Source of the DNA: Synergistaceae bacterium UBA5560
Lineage (GTDB): Bacteria; Synergistota; Synergistia; Synergistales; Aminiphilaceae
Assembly: GCA_002425685.1 (NCBI GenBank)
Contig: DIMS01000116.1
Coordinates: forward strand, 52,662 to 93,233
Length of the DNA stretch: 40,572 nucleotides
Reading direction: 5' to 3'
Positions 15,901 through 24,069 of the stretch are shown here, in pieces. The position numbers and the translations under genes are program-made. Under the pieces are notes generated by a model that worked only from the letters and a program-made list of their open reading frames with translations, made no database searches and was not told where the DNA came from. The number at the start of each line of letters is the position of its first letter. Position 1 is the first letter of the stretch.

Positions 15901-16929
15901 TTACCGGGAGAGTTTCATGTCTCCGTCGCGAATGAGACCCCGTCGCCGGAGAACGGTGGCGAAGACCAGGGTGAGGACGGCGGGAAAAAGAAAATGGAGC
16001 AGGAGAATGCCCGGCCAGGCCCCGGCACCCATGACGTCCAGCGTCGCAAGCTGTCCCACGAGGCCGCTGGTGCCCATGCCCGCTCCGATACGGCTGTTCT
16101 CCATGCGGAAGAGCACCGTAGCAACGGGACCGAGGCACGCCCCGGCCAGTGTGGGCGGCACCCAGATCCAGGGGTTGCGCACGATGTTGGGCATCTGCAG
16201 CATGGATGTGCCGAGCCCCTGGGAAAGGAGCCCTCCCACGCCGTTCTCCCGGTAGCTCTGCACAGCGAAGCCGATCATCTGGCAGGCGCACCCCACGGTA
16301 GCAGCGCCCGCGGCGAGCCCGGAAAGGCCAAGGGAGATGGAGAGGGCGGCGCTGCTGATGGGAAGCGTGAGGATCATGCCCATGAGGACCGCCACGAGAA
16401 TGCCCATGGGAAGAGGATGGAGCTGGGTGGCCAGATTGACCGCATCGCCGAGAAGCGCCATGCCCTTTGCCACGACAGGACCGGCGGTGATGCCCACCAG
16501 TCCCCCCACAAGGATGGTGCAGGCGGGAACGAGAACGATGTCCACCCCGGTCCGTCCGGCGATGCGACGGGCGAACTCCGCGCCGGCAAGGGACGCGACG
16601 AGAGCTCCCACGGGCTCCCCGATCTGGAAGACGATTCCGGATGCTCCCGGCGTCACTGTTCCGGCGCCGATCGCTCCCGCCGCGATGGCCGCGAAGAGCC
16701 CGAGAGGAGGTGCCTTGACGCTGAAGGCGACCCCGGCGCCGATGGCCGGTCCCATGAGGTATTGGGCCACCGTGCCGAAACGCAGAAGCTGCTCCACTCC
16801 GAGAAGTGTGCCAAGCTGCTTGAGAATCAGCCCGATGATGAGGGACGAGAACAGTCCCAGGGCCATTCCGTTCAACACGTTCACCAGGTACTCCCGAAAC
16901 GCGACTGTTCCCTCTTTGGGTCGATCCAT
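15901..16929 (-). CDS. PTS EIIC-like membrane protein (PfoR / PTS_EIIC_2 family)
   Basis: A 342-residue polytopic membrane protein with roughly nine or ten hydrophobic segments. Segments such as GLFSSLIIGLILKQLGTLLG, GPAIGAGVAFSVKAPPLGLF, TPGASGIVFQIGEPVGA, and LPISSAALSISLGLSGLAAG resemble the stand-alone EIIC-type proteins of the PfoR group. No EIIA or EIIB domain, and no PTS partner gene, is present here, so phosphotransfer-coupled sugar uptake is doubtful. It is the last gene of a likely operon with a sirtuin and a NiaR-type repressor; the 58-bp gap before it holds a 22-bp palindrome. Uptake of a niacin-related compound is an inference from that context only. ATG 16929 has GAGAGGA ten nt upstream. 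Confidence 0.75.
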   Translation of the reverse strand: MDRPKEGTVAFREYLVNVLNGMALGLFSSLIIGLILKQLGTLLGVEQLLRFGTVAQYLMGPAIGAGVAFSVKAPPLGLFAAIAAGAIGAGTVTPGASGIVFQIGEPVGALVASLAGAEFARRIAGRTGVDIVLVPACTILVGGLVGITAGPVVAKGMALLGDAVNLATQLHPLPMGILVAVLMGMILTLPISSAALSISLGLSGLAAGAATVGCACQMIGFAVQSYRENGVGGLLSQGLGTSMLQMPNIVRNPWIWVPPTLAGACLGPVATVLFRMENSRIGAGMGTSGLVGQLATLDVMGAGAWPGILLLHFLFPAVLTLVFATVLRRRGLIRDGDMKLSR

Positions 16930-16964
16930 GGCAACGCATCCTCTCGTGGACAGGGTTCGCTCAA

Positions 16965-16986
16965 TGACTTTACAAATGTCTTGTCA
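16965..16986. promoter_or_regulatory. Candidate repressor operator, 22-bp imperfect palindrome
   Basis: TGACTTTACA (16965-16974), AA, then TGTCTTGTCA (16977-16986) form a dyad of the type TGAC-N3-ACA-AA-TGT-N3-GTCA. It lies between the NiaR-type gene and the EIIC-like gene, just after the former's stop. Its place makes it a candidate site for that repressor; I could not compare it with the published NiaR motif. Confidence 0.4.
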
Positions 16987-16987
16987 C

Positions 16988-17542
16988 CTAGCGTTCCGCC
17001 ACTATACCAGCCTCGTCGCTTTCGATCAAGTATCCAGCCTTACGCAGGGCGGCGCGGATCCGTTCGAAGGTCTTTCCGTCCCGGACCTCCACATGGTGCA
17101 GATGGAGCCCGTCCGTGAGCGCGGAGAGGGGCGTGACGCCCTCCCCGCGAACCTTCTCCATGAACTCCGCCACGTCCGCTCGAGAGGCGAGCATGAGAGC
17201 TCCCGTCATCTCACCGTAGAGAGGGTGCTCCACTACCACATCGAGAACCCTGCCTCCGTTGTCCACGATGAGGCAGAGTTCCTCCTCCATGGCGTCGTTT
17301 GTCCTGTGGCGCGTCACGAGAAGGCGCACCTCTCCTTGTGGCGCCGCGTCACCGAGAAGCGCGTACCCCTGGGGCGTCGAGAGGACGGGAACGCCCGCGG
17401 CACGGAGGATCGCCATGTCCTGCACGATGACCTGACGGCTCACACCGAAACGGAGGGCCAGATCGCTTCCCTTGTGGTTGGACGCATCCCGGGACAGGAG
17501 AGCCAGGATCTCCTTGCGGCGGTCCTCCCCCCTGAGAGGCAT
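16988..17542 (-). CDS. niaR: NiaR-family transcriptional repressor (HTH plus 3H domain)
   Basis: The 184-residue protein has an N-terminal winged-helix HTH (LALRFGVSRQVIVQDMAILR, about residues 28-48) and a C-terminal 3H domain. The 3H domain shows TRHRTNDAMEEELCLIVDNG, VEHPLYGEM and LSALTDGLHLHHVEV, with the conserved His residues near 79, 106 and 147-150 that bind metal in this family. NiaR proteins repress NAD synthesis and niacin transport genes when niacin is present. ATG 17542 is preferred over TTG 17548, since GGAGG is nine nt upstream of the ATG. The start lies 2 bp after the sirtuin stop, so the two genes are probably co-translated. No nad genes are seen in the window. Confidence 0.88.
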   Translation of the reverse strand: MPLRGEDRRKEILALLSRDASNHKGSDLALRFGVSRQVIVQDMAILRAAGVPVLSTPQGYALLGDAAPQGEVRLLVTRHRTNDAMEEELCLIVDNGGRVLDVVVEHPLYGEMTGALMLASRADVAEFMEKVRGEGVTPLSALTDGLHLHHVEVRDGKTFERIRAALRKAGYLIESDEAGIVAER

Positions 17543-17544
17543 GG

Positions 17545-18339
17545 TCAACGCCCTCCTTCCGATCCTGCATCGTGCAGCAGCGCATCCACGTCCCGGAGTT
17601 CCTCCGTGATGGCTCTTCGGGAGACCGCGTGGGCCAGATCATCGAGCGGTGTCGGTTCGGCGTTCACGATGGCGAGGAAGGCCCCGGAAGTCCTGGCGAG
17701 ACGGGGGTACCAGTTGGCTGGGGACACCGTGAGGGACGAGCCGAGGACCATAAAGAGCCCCCCCGAGGCGGCCGCTTCCTCCGCTTCCTCCATGGCCCGT
17801 TCCGGCAGGTTCTCGCCGAAGAGGACCACGTTGGGCCGAAGCGCTCCGTCGCAGCCGGGGCAATCGTGTCGCTCCAGAAAGAGTTCCGCCTCGTATTCCT
17901 TCCTGCACCGGGCACAACGGAGACTGCGCAGGTCGCCGTGCAGAGGAATGACGTTCCGAGAACCGGCCATTCCGTGCAGGCTGTCCACGTTCTGGGTGAT
18001 GACGCACCGCACGATGCCCCGCCGCTCCCACTCCGCCAGGATATGGTGCCCCCGGTTGGGCTGTACCGCGAGGAGTGTTTCGATGCGCCACCGGTAGAAC
18101 TCCCGGAACGCCTCGGGATTTCGCTCCAGCGCCCACAGCGTGGCAAGCTCCCTCGGATCCCGGTCCTTCCACAATCCCTGGGGAGACCGGAAATCCGGCA
18201 GGCCTGACTCGGTACTCATGCCCGCGCCGGTGAAGACCGTGACGCGCTCGCCCCGAAGAATCCGCTCCGCCAGCACCGCCGCGAAGGTCCGTTCCGAATC
18301 ACCCTGTTTCTGTTCCCATTCCTGTCGCGCATTCGCCAT
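17545..18339 (-). CDS. cobB: Sirtuin, NAD-dependent protein deacylase
   Basis: A 264-residue Sir2-family protein. It has the NAD-binding motif GAGMSTESGLPDFRS (38-52), TQNVDSLH (115-122), the catalytic His134 in PLHGDL, and four zinc cysteines as CARC (142, 145) and CPGC (160, 163), followed by RPNVVLFGENLP. Sirtuins remove acyl groups from lysines, consuming NAD and releasing nicotinamide. The start is ATG 18339, with GGGAGG six nt upstream; a longer ORF to 18408 has no comparable site. It is the first gene of the niaR operon and divergent from the AbrB-like gene. The pairing with a niacin-responsive repressor is consistent with NAD recycling. Confidence 0.92.
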   Translation of the reverse strand: MANARQEWEQKQGDSERTFAAVLAERILRGERVTVFTGAGMSTESGLPDFRSPQGLWKDRDPRELATLWALERNPEAFREFYRWRIETLLAVQPNRGHHILAEWERRGIVRCVITQNVDSLHGMAGSRNVIPLHGDLRSLRCARCRKEYEAELFLERHDCPGCDGALRPNVVLFGENLPERAMEEAEEAAASGGLFMVLGSSLTVSPANWYPRLARTSGAFLAIVNAEPTPLDDLAHAVSRRAITEELRDVDALLHDAGSEGGR

Positions 18340-18533
18340 ACGGGACCTCCCTTCTTTCGGGGCGCTTCCGAAACGGATCCGACAAGAGGAAATTGGCCGG
18401 AACCGCACGGAGGGAATTGCCCCTCGAAAAACCCTCTGCCTCAGCGTATCATGTAAAGGATATCCGCAACACGTTCACATTCATTCCCGCTCGCGCAGTT
18501 CGAGACACTCGACGCGGTTCTGGAGGCCGACAC

Positions 18534-19631
18534 ATGACTTGGTTCATCGAAATCGCCAAACTCTTCGCCTTCGGAATTCCCGGCTGGTTTCTGCTCGAAC
18601 GGCTGCGGATGCCCGCCGCTCCCATCGTGGGGGCCATGTTCTCCGCGGGAGCGCTCACCATGCTCGGCGCGGGACATGTTGCCGCTCCACCGCTCTTCAA
18701 CGTTCTCCTCCAGATCCTCCTGGGGCTTTTCATCGGCCTTCGGGTCACTCCGGAAACACGTCAGGTGCTCCGCGTCATGGGGAAACCCGCCATGCTCGTG
18801 AGCATCTGGTGGCTTGTCGCCGCACTGCTCACGGGAGCGCTGCTCTACCGGTTCAGCTCCCTCGACCTCGCCACGGCACTGCTCTCTTCCGTTCCGGGGG
18901 GTGTGGCGGAAATGAGCCTCCTCTCCCTCTCCCTGGGAGGCAATCCCGCCATGGTGGCGCTACTCCAATCCCTACGCCTCGCCTCGGTGCTCTTCTGCGT
19001 TCCCCTTCTGACACCCTACGTGCGGCGCCGCTTCGGCGGCGGAGCGAATGCCTGCCCGTGTTCCCCGGAAAAGAAACCTGCAGGGGGGGAAGCAGAAGGG
19101 GCATCCACGAGAAACGGTGGAACGGCGCCATCTCTCGCTCCGGGAGGCCGTCTCCTCTCCGTGTCGGCCGCCGCGGCGGGGGGGGCGTTTCTCTCCTTCC
19201 TCCACGTACCCGCCGGAGCGTTTCTCGGGGCCTTTCTCTCCACGGGAATTCTGGGATTCTTCGGCATCCGTCTTGCGGGACTGCCTCCGGTGCTCCGCAC
19301 GGTCGCCCAGATCGGCCTCGGAGCGATCATCGGAAGCCGCTTCGACATGCAGATGCTCCGCTCCCTGGAAAATCTGCTCCTGCCCATCCTTTTCACCACG
19401 GTGTTCATGCTCCTCTGGGGATTCGTACTGGCCTTCCTCCTGCACAGGCTCACCCGCTGGAACACCATGACCTGCTTCGTCTCCACCTGTGCGGGAGGAC
19501 TCTCCCAGATGGGCATCATCGCCGAGGACATCGGCGCGGATCCCGTGGCAGTGAGCATTCTCCACCTGATCCGCCTCTTCACGATCCTGATCGTCATGCC
19601 CCCGCTCTTCAAGTGGCTGCTGCTCTCCTGA
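18534..19631 (+). CDS. AbrB-family (AmoA-type) membrane protein
   Basis: A 365-residue membrane protein with about ten hydrophobic segments arranged as two similar halves. Each half carries the duplicated AbrB signature: GAMFSAGALTMLG and SSVPGGVAEMSLLSLSLGG in the first, and GAFLSTGILGFFGI with VSTCAGGLSQMGIIAEDIG in the second. A hydrophilic Pro/Gly/Glu-rich stretch of some 40 residues joins them. The family is sometimes annotated as ammonia monooxygenase or as regulator of aidB expression, but its transport substrate is unknown. GGAGG lies seven nt before ATG 18534. It is transcribed alone, divergent from cobB and convergent with the hydantoinase gene. Confidence 0.85.
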   Translation: MTWFIEIAKLFAFGIPGWFLLERLRMPAAPIVGAMFSAGALTMLGAGHVAAPPLFNVLLQILLGLFIGLRVTPETRQVLRVMGKPAMLVSIWWLVAALLTGALLYRFSSLDLATALLSSVPGGVAEMSLLSLSLGGNPAMVALLQSLRLASVLFCVPLLTPYVRRRFGGGANACPCSPEKKPAGGEAEGASTRNGGTAPSLAPGGRLLSVSAAAAGGAFLSFLHVPAGAFLGAFLSTGILGFFGIRLAGLPPVLRTVAQIGLGAIIGSRFDMQMLRSLENLLLPILFTTVFMLLWGFVLAFLLHRLTRWNTMTCFVSTCAGGLSQMGIIAEDIGADPVAVSILHLIRLFTILIVMPPLFKWLLLS

Positions 19632-19686
19632 GCGGCCGGCCCTCCCGAACCCGTCGCGGAAATGTCCGCATCCGGGGCGTTTCCGC

Positions 19687-21042
19687 TCAGTACCGCTCCG
19701 CCAGAAAACGTCCCCTTCCGGCATGCCCCAGGAATGTCCCGTCGGCGAAGACGAGTTCTCCCCGGGAGAGAGTGGCGCAGACCCTTCCCGTCACGGCAAG
19801 CCCCTCGTAGGGGGAGAAATCGGTCCGCATGTGCAGCGTCTTCGCGGAGAGGGTCCATGTCTCGTGGGGGTCGAGGACAACCAGGTCCGCGTCGGCTCCG
19901 GGGAGAAGGGATCCCTTGCGCGGATAAAGGCCGTTGATGCGTGCGGGCGCCTCCGCGAGAAGCCGGACCAGCGCCGGAAGAGAAAGACGTCCTTTGACGA
20001 CGCCCTCGGAGTAAAGCAGGAGAAGGAGGGTCTCCACGCCGGGAAGGCCGTAGGGAAGGTTCCGGAACGACCCTTTCCAGCGCTTCTGCTCCCGGGTAAA
20101 GGGACAGTGGTCGGTGGCGACCATGTCCAGATCCCCCGAGGCCAGGGCATTCCAGAGCGTTTCTCCGTCCGTCGCCATCCTCAGGGCGGGGGCGGCGGAG
20201 TAGAGGTGTCCCTCCTCCTCAGCATAGGCATTCTCCGTGAGGAGCAGGTACTGGGGACAGGTCTCGGCGGTGAGGGATACGCCGCGCCGACGGGCCTGCC
20301 GCACCTCCTCCACCCCGTCCCGGGAACTCACGTGGACGATGTGCACCCGTGCTCCCGTCCGGGCGGCGATCCAGGCCACGTCGTGGATCGCCGCGGCTTC
20401 GCACGAGGCGGGACGGGTCCGGGCGAGGGAGGCCATGCATCCCTCCTCCTCCGGCGAAAGTTCCTCCTGGAGGGCGGTCACGATCTCCTCATCCTCCGCA
20501 TGGACCAGGGCGAGGGCGCTCGCGCCGGAGAGAACGCCGAAGGCGTCGAGCAGACGCCCCCTGTCGGTGCGCCGCCCCGAGGCGCCGTAGGCGGTGAAGA
20601 ACTTGAAGCTCCGGACACCCATCGCCAGGGCCTCTCGGATTTCTTCGGCCCTGGAGCGTCGCCATCCGACGATCTCTCCGTGCAGCGCGTAATCCGTCAC
20701 GGAAGCGCGGGCCGCCTCCAGGCGAGTTCGGATGTCCTCGGGAAGGGATGTCCCGGCACTTCCCACGGTGAAATCCACCAGGGTGGTCACACCACCGCAG
20801 AGCGCCGCCCGTGTTCCCGAGGCAAAGTCGTCGCTCGACCGGAACTCCCCCACGGGAAGATCGAGGTGAACGTGGGCGTCGATGCAGCCGGGAAGGACGA
20901 GTCGGTCCTCCGCATCGAGGACCCGCCGTCCCTCCAACCCCTCTCCGACGGCGGCGATGGATTCGCCGCACATCGCCACGTCAGCCCGGAAACAGTGCCG
21001 GGACGTGACCACCGTGCCGCCCTTGACGACCAGATCGAACAT
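19687..21042 (-). CDS. Dihydropyrimidinase / hydantoinase-family amidohydrolase
   Basis: The 451-residue protein is a cyclic-imide amidohydrolase with a two-metal site. Metal ligands can be placed: His57 and His59 in DAHVHLD, Lys147 in SFKFFTAYG (the carboxylated lysine), His181 in LVHAED, His237 in IVHVSS, and Asp311 in ATDHCPF. ETCPQYLLLTE and GGVTTLVDFTVG are also typical. Whether it acts on dihydropyrimidines, hydantoins or allantoin is not decided by these motifs, and no pathway gene lies beside it. ATG 21042 follows GGGAGGAG with a five-nt spacer. It is about 300 bp downstream of yjbQ, and a terminator-like stem separates them, so it may have its own promoter. Confidence 0.88.
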   Translation of the reverse strand: MFDLVVKGGTVVTSRHCFRADVAMCGESIAAVGEGLEGRRVLDAEDRLVLPGCIDAHVHLDLPVGEFRSSDDFASGTRAALCGGVTTLVDFTVGSAGTSLPEDIRTRLEAARASVTDYALHGEIVGWRRSRAEEIREALAMGVRSFKFFTAYGASGRRTDRGRLLDAFGVLSGASALALVHAEDEEIVTALQEELSPEEEGCMASLARTRPASCEAAAIHDVAWIAARTGARVHIVHVSSRDGVEEVRQARRRGVSLTAETCPQYLLLTENAYAEEEGHLYSAAPALRMATDGETLWNALASGDLDMVATDHCPFTREQKRWKGSFRNLPYGLPGVETLLLLLYSEGVVKGRLSLPALVRLLAEAPARINGLYPRKGSLLPGADADLVVLDPHETWTLSAKTLHMRTDFSPYEGLAVTGRVCATLSRGELVFADGTFLGHAGRGRFLAERY

Positions 21043-21343
21043 GAGGACTCCTCCCTAGGATCGTCGTCTTTCCGACGCTTCCAGCCGCCTCCCTCTCTCC
21101 GGAGGCGAAAGCATCGCGACGCCGGAATCTCCCGAGACACCGCAGAACATGTCTCCTCTCCCGGAGGGAGAACGTTTCTTTCGGTTGCGCCTACATCTAC
21201 AGCCACGGGCAGAGGTAAACGCAGACTCCTCCATCCGTCCTGCGTGCCCCTTATCTAAAGATCGGGGGTCCCGAAAGTCCGGGAGCCCCGACCCCGGAAA
21301 AGATGCGAGGAACGGGGAGTGACACGAACGCAAGGGGGAAACA
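21043..21343. other. Intergenic region with one terminator-like stem
   Basis: The spacer between yjbQ and the hydantoinase gene, both on the minus strand. Apart from the stem at 21252-21291 I see no gene. No promoter with both boxes was convincing. Confidence 0.5.
21252..21291 (-). terminator. Terminator-like hairpin after yjbQ
   Basis: TCGGGG-TCCCG (21262-21273) pairs with CGGGA-CCCCGA (21280-21291) across a 6-nt loop, with one internal mismatch. On the minus strand TCTTTAGATA follows, a weak T-tract. It lies about 50 bp after the yjbQ stop. Confidence 0.5.
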
Positions 21344-21757
21344 CTAGATTCCCATGATCTTCACGATCACCCGCTTCTTCCGTTGCCCATCGCACTCGAG
21401 ATAGAAGAGACTCTCCCAGGGACCGAGGTCGAGCCGTCCCTCGGTGATGGGGACGAGCGCCTGGTGATGCACGAGAATGCGCTTCAGATGAGCGTCCCCG
21501 TTGTCCTCGCCGGTCCTCTGGTGGCGGTAGTCCCGACGGGCCGGGGCGAGCGTTTCGAGCCACTCCCAGATGTCCTCGTGGAGTCCGGGCTCGTCGTCGT
21601 TCACGAGAATCGCCGCCGTGATGTGCATGGCCGAGACCAGGACCATTCCCTCCCTGATGCCGCTCCGCTCCACCACGCGCTCCACGTCCCGGGTGATGCG
21701 CAGGATCTCCCGACGCTCCTTCGTCGAAAACCAGAGATACTCCGTATGTGCCCTCAT
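21344..21757 (-). CDS. YjbQ-family protein (UPF0047)
   Basis: A 137-residue protein with the full YjbQ/UPF0047 pattern: MHITAAILVNDDEPGLHEDI, WLETLAP, a YRHQRTGEDNGDAHLKRIL segment with conserved His and Asp residues, ALVPITEGRLDLGPWES, and the final KRVIVKIMG. The family is sometimes called secondary thiamine-phosphate synthase because of a weak activity found in one member; its main role is uncertain. The start ATG 21757 overlaps the ftsH stop (ATGA), so it is translated together with FtsH. Confidence 0.9.
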   Translation of the reverse strand: MRAHTEYLWFSTKERREILRITRDVERVVERSGIREGMVLVSAMHITAAILVNDDEPGLHEDIWEWLETLAPARRDYRHQRTGEDNGDAHLKRILVHHQALVPITEGRLDLGPWESLFYLECDGQRKKRVIVKIMGI

Positions 21758-23634
21758 GCCGTTTCTCCCGCGTCATTTCCGTCCTCGTCTCCGGGAGCGG
21801 ACACTCCGTTCCTGTCGCACTCCTCGGCGATCCGCCGAATCCGCTCGCCGCTGATGATCTCCTCTTCCTGGAGAATCCGGGACACCTCGTGGAGCGCCGT
21901 CTCGTGTTGCCGGAGAATGTCGAGGGTCCTCTCCTGGGATTCCTTGACGAGCTGCCGGATCTCTTCGTCGATGCAGGCGATGGTCTCGGGGCTCAGGTCG
22001 TTCCGCCCCCCCGCCATGCCCTGAAGGTACATGCCCGCCGGCGCGGCATAGCGCACCGGCCCCAGCCGGGAGGACATGCCGAACTCCGTGACCATCCGCC
22101 GCGCCACCTCGGTGACCCGCTCCAGATCATTCGCAGCGCCCGTGGTGGCCTCGCCGAAGACCAGAAGCTCCGCCGCACGCCCCCCGAGCATGACCGCCAT
22201 GCGGGAGCGGAGTTCCTCCTCGCCGATGAGGTACTGGTCCTCCTCGGGCATCTGCATGGTATATCCCAGCGCGCCCTTCGCGGTGGGGATGATGCTCACC
22301 TTGTGCACCGGATCGGTGTGGGGAAGGTAATAGGCGGCGAGGGCGTGCCCCGCCTCGTGGTAGGCCACCTTGCGCCGCACCTCCCCCGAGAGGGGGGTCT
22401 TGCGTTGGAGCCCCGCCACGACGCGCTCAATGGCGAGATCGAAATCGGCCATGGTGACGCTCTCCCCCTTGCGGCGCACCGCGAGAAGGGACGCCTCGTT
22501 GGCGATGTTCGCAAGGTCGGCCCCGGAGAAGCCCGGGGTGACCTTGGGGAGCCGTTCCAGGCTGACATCCCGGTCCAGAGGCATTTCCCGAGTGTGGATG
22601 CGGAGAATCTCAAGGCGCCCCGACTCGGAGGGAAGCACCACCTGCACCTGCCGGTCGAACCGCCCCGGTCTGAGCAGTGCCTGGTCCAGGATTTCCGGGC
22701 GGTTCGTGGCGGCCATGATGACCACCCCCGTGTTGGGAGCGAAACCGTCCATCTCCGCAAGGAGCTGGTTCAGCGTGTTCTCCCGCTCGCTGTTGCCGCC
22801 CACGGCGGCGACGGAGGAGCGGGCCTGACCAATGGCATCGATCTCGTCGATGAAGATGATGCAGGGAGCCTTGCGCTTGGCCTGCTCGAAGAGATCCCGC
22901 ACCCGTGCGGCCCCGACGCCGACGAACATCTCCACGAAGCTCGATCCGGTGAGGAAAAAGAAGGGGACTCCCGCCTCTCCCGCCGTTGCCTTGGCGAGAA
23001 GCGTCTTTCCCGTTCCGGGAGGCCCCACGAGCAGGACGCCCTTGGGCAGCTTGGCCCCCAAGCGGTTGAACCGGGAGGGTTCCTTGAGATAGTCGATGAT
23101 CTCTCGCAGCTCCACCTCCGCCTCGCCCACGCCACCCACGTTGAGAAATTTGATTCCCGTCAGCTCTCCGTGAATCTCCTGGGCCTTGCTCTTGCCGATG
23201 GACATGACCCCCGCACCGCCTTCGGACATGCGCTTGTAGAAGAAGTACCAGATCACGAGAAGCGGCAGGAAGGGTAGCACCCAGCCGAGAAGGGCCTCCA
23301 CAACTCCCTTCGTCTGGCTCTGGGCCTCGAAGGGGACCTTCGCCTCAAGGAGCCGCTCCACGATCTGCGGGTCGTCCACGCGTACCGCGTTCCGGAGTCC
23401 CGTCTTGCCAGTGCTCTCGTTTCTAAGATTGAAGAGAATCCTGTCACCTCCGATGGAGACGTGCTCCACCTTGCCCGCTTCGAGATCCCTCAGGAAATCG
23501 CTGTAGGTCACTTCGGTCTCGCTGATGAAGAGAGGGCGGAAGATCAGGTCGTTGAAAAGCCAAACGACCAGCAGGGCTATCAGCATATACCCCATGGAGA
23601 ATTTCATCTGTTTCTGCTTCCGTTTCGGATCCAC
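21754..23634 (-). CDS. ftsH: FtsH-type ATP-dependent zinc metalloprotease
   Basis: A membrane-bound AAA+ protease of 626 residues. Two transmembrane helices (about 14-34 and 117-134) flank an extracytoplasmic domain. The ATPase has Walker A GPPGTGKT (204-211), pore segment FVEMFVGVGAARVRDLF, Walker B IIFIDE (259-264) and a second region of homology NRPEILDQALLRPGRFDRQ. The zinc site is HEAGH (426-430), with a third acidic ligand in AANDLERV. The stretch before Walker A reads FLNVGGVGEAEVEL in place of the usual FxDVAGxDEAKEEL, and the C-terminal tail is short. It is an active-looking but divergent FtsH, perhaps a paralogue. GTG 23634 is preceded by GGAGG seven nt upstream. Confidence 0.93.
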   Translation of the reverse strand: MDPKRKQKQMKFSMGYMLIALLVVWLFNDLIFRPLFISETEVTYSDFLRDLEAGKVEHVSIGGDRILFNLRNESTGKTGLRNAVRVDDPQIVERLLEAKVPFEAQSQTKGVVEALLGWVLPFLPLLVIWYFFYKRMSEGGAGVMSIGKSKAQEIHGELTGIKFLNVGGVGEAEVELREIIDYLKEPSRFNRLGAKLPKGVLLVGPPGTGKTLLAKATAGEAGVPFFFLTGSSFVEMFVGVGAARVRDLFEQAKRKAPCIIFIDEIDAIGQARSSVAAVGGNSERENTLNQLLAEMDGFAPNTGVVIMAATNRPEILDQALLRPGRFDRQVQVVLPSESGRLEILRIHTREMPLDRDVSLERLPKVTPGFSGADLANIANEASLLAVRRKGESVTMADFDLAIERVVAGLQRKTPLSGEVRRKVAYHEAGHALAAYYLPHTDPVHKVSIIPTAKGALGYTMQMPEEDQYLIGEEELRSRMAVMLGGRAAELLVFGEATTGAANDLERVTEVARRMVTEFGMSSRLGPVRYAAPAGMYLQGMAGGRNDLSPETIACIDEEIRQLVKESQERTLDILRQHETALHEVSRILQEEEIISGERIRRIAEECDRNGVSAPGDEDGNDAGETA

Positions 23635-24069
23635 GTTCCCGCCTCCCCTCTTTGCCGGACCGTTTTTTCTTCCTCTTTCCCCCGCTGCGTCTCTTTACTC
23701 TGCATGGAGGGTCACTTCAACCGCAACAGAGCCTCTTCCGAGTGGGGCATCCGAGGCACGTGCGGGCCTTCCGTTGCGAAAGCCGCACGCACCCGCCCCG
23801 CCTCCTCCCGGTTCACGCTCCGGAAGTCCTTCCCTTGAAGCCGAAAACTCCCAAAGAAACTGCCGCGTCGCTCCGAAAAACGCCCCGGTGGACGTCTTTT
23901 GGAGGCTGCCCCCGCTTCGTTGCGTTCACAGTCACACCCTTTGCCTCAGAAGAACCTCTGTGCCACCATCTTGCACGCGACCCGGACGATCCTGGCGGAT
24001 TTTTTCCCGAGTTCACGGAGCGACTGTGCCGGACCAGCCCGAATGTCCCACGTCCCTTTCGGGAAAAGG
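23635..24069. other. Intergenic region, nothing recognised
   Basis: A 435-bp spacer between the lipoprotein gene and ftsH, both on the minus strand. No tRNA, riboswitch core or domain-bearing ORF was found. It is presumably where the ftsH promoter lies, but I could not place one with both boxes. Confidence 0.5.

Noticed and set aside
19676..19690. Small stem GCGGA-AATG-TCCGC region between the convergent AbrB-like and hydantoinase genes (near 19656-19669)
   Set aside because: Only five base pairs and no T-run, not enough to call a terminator.
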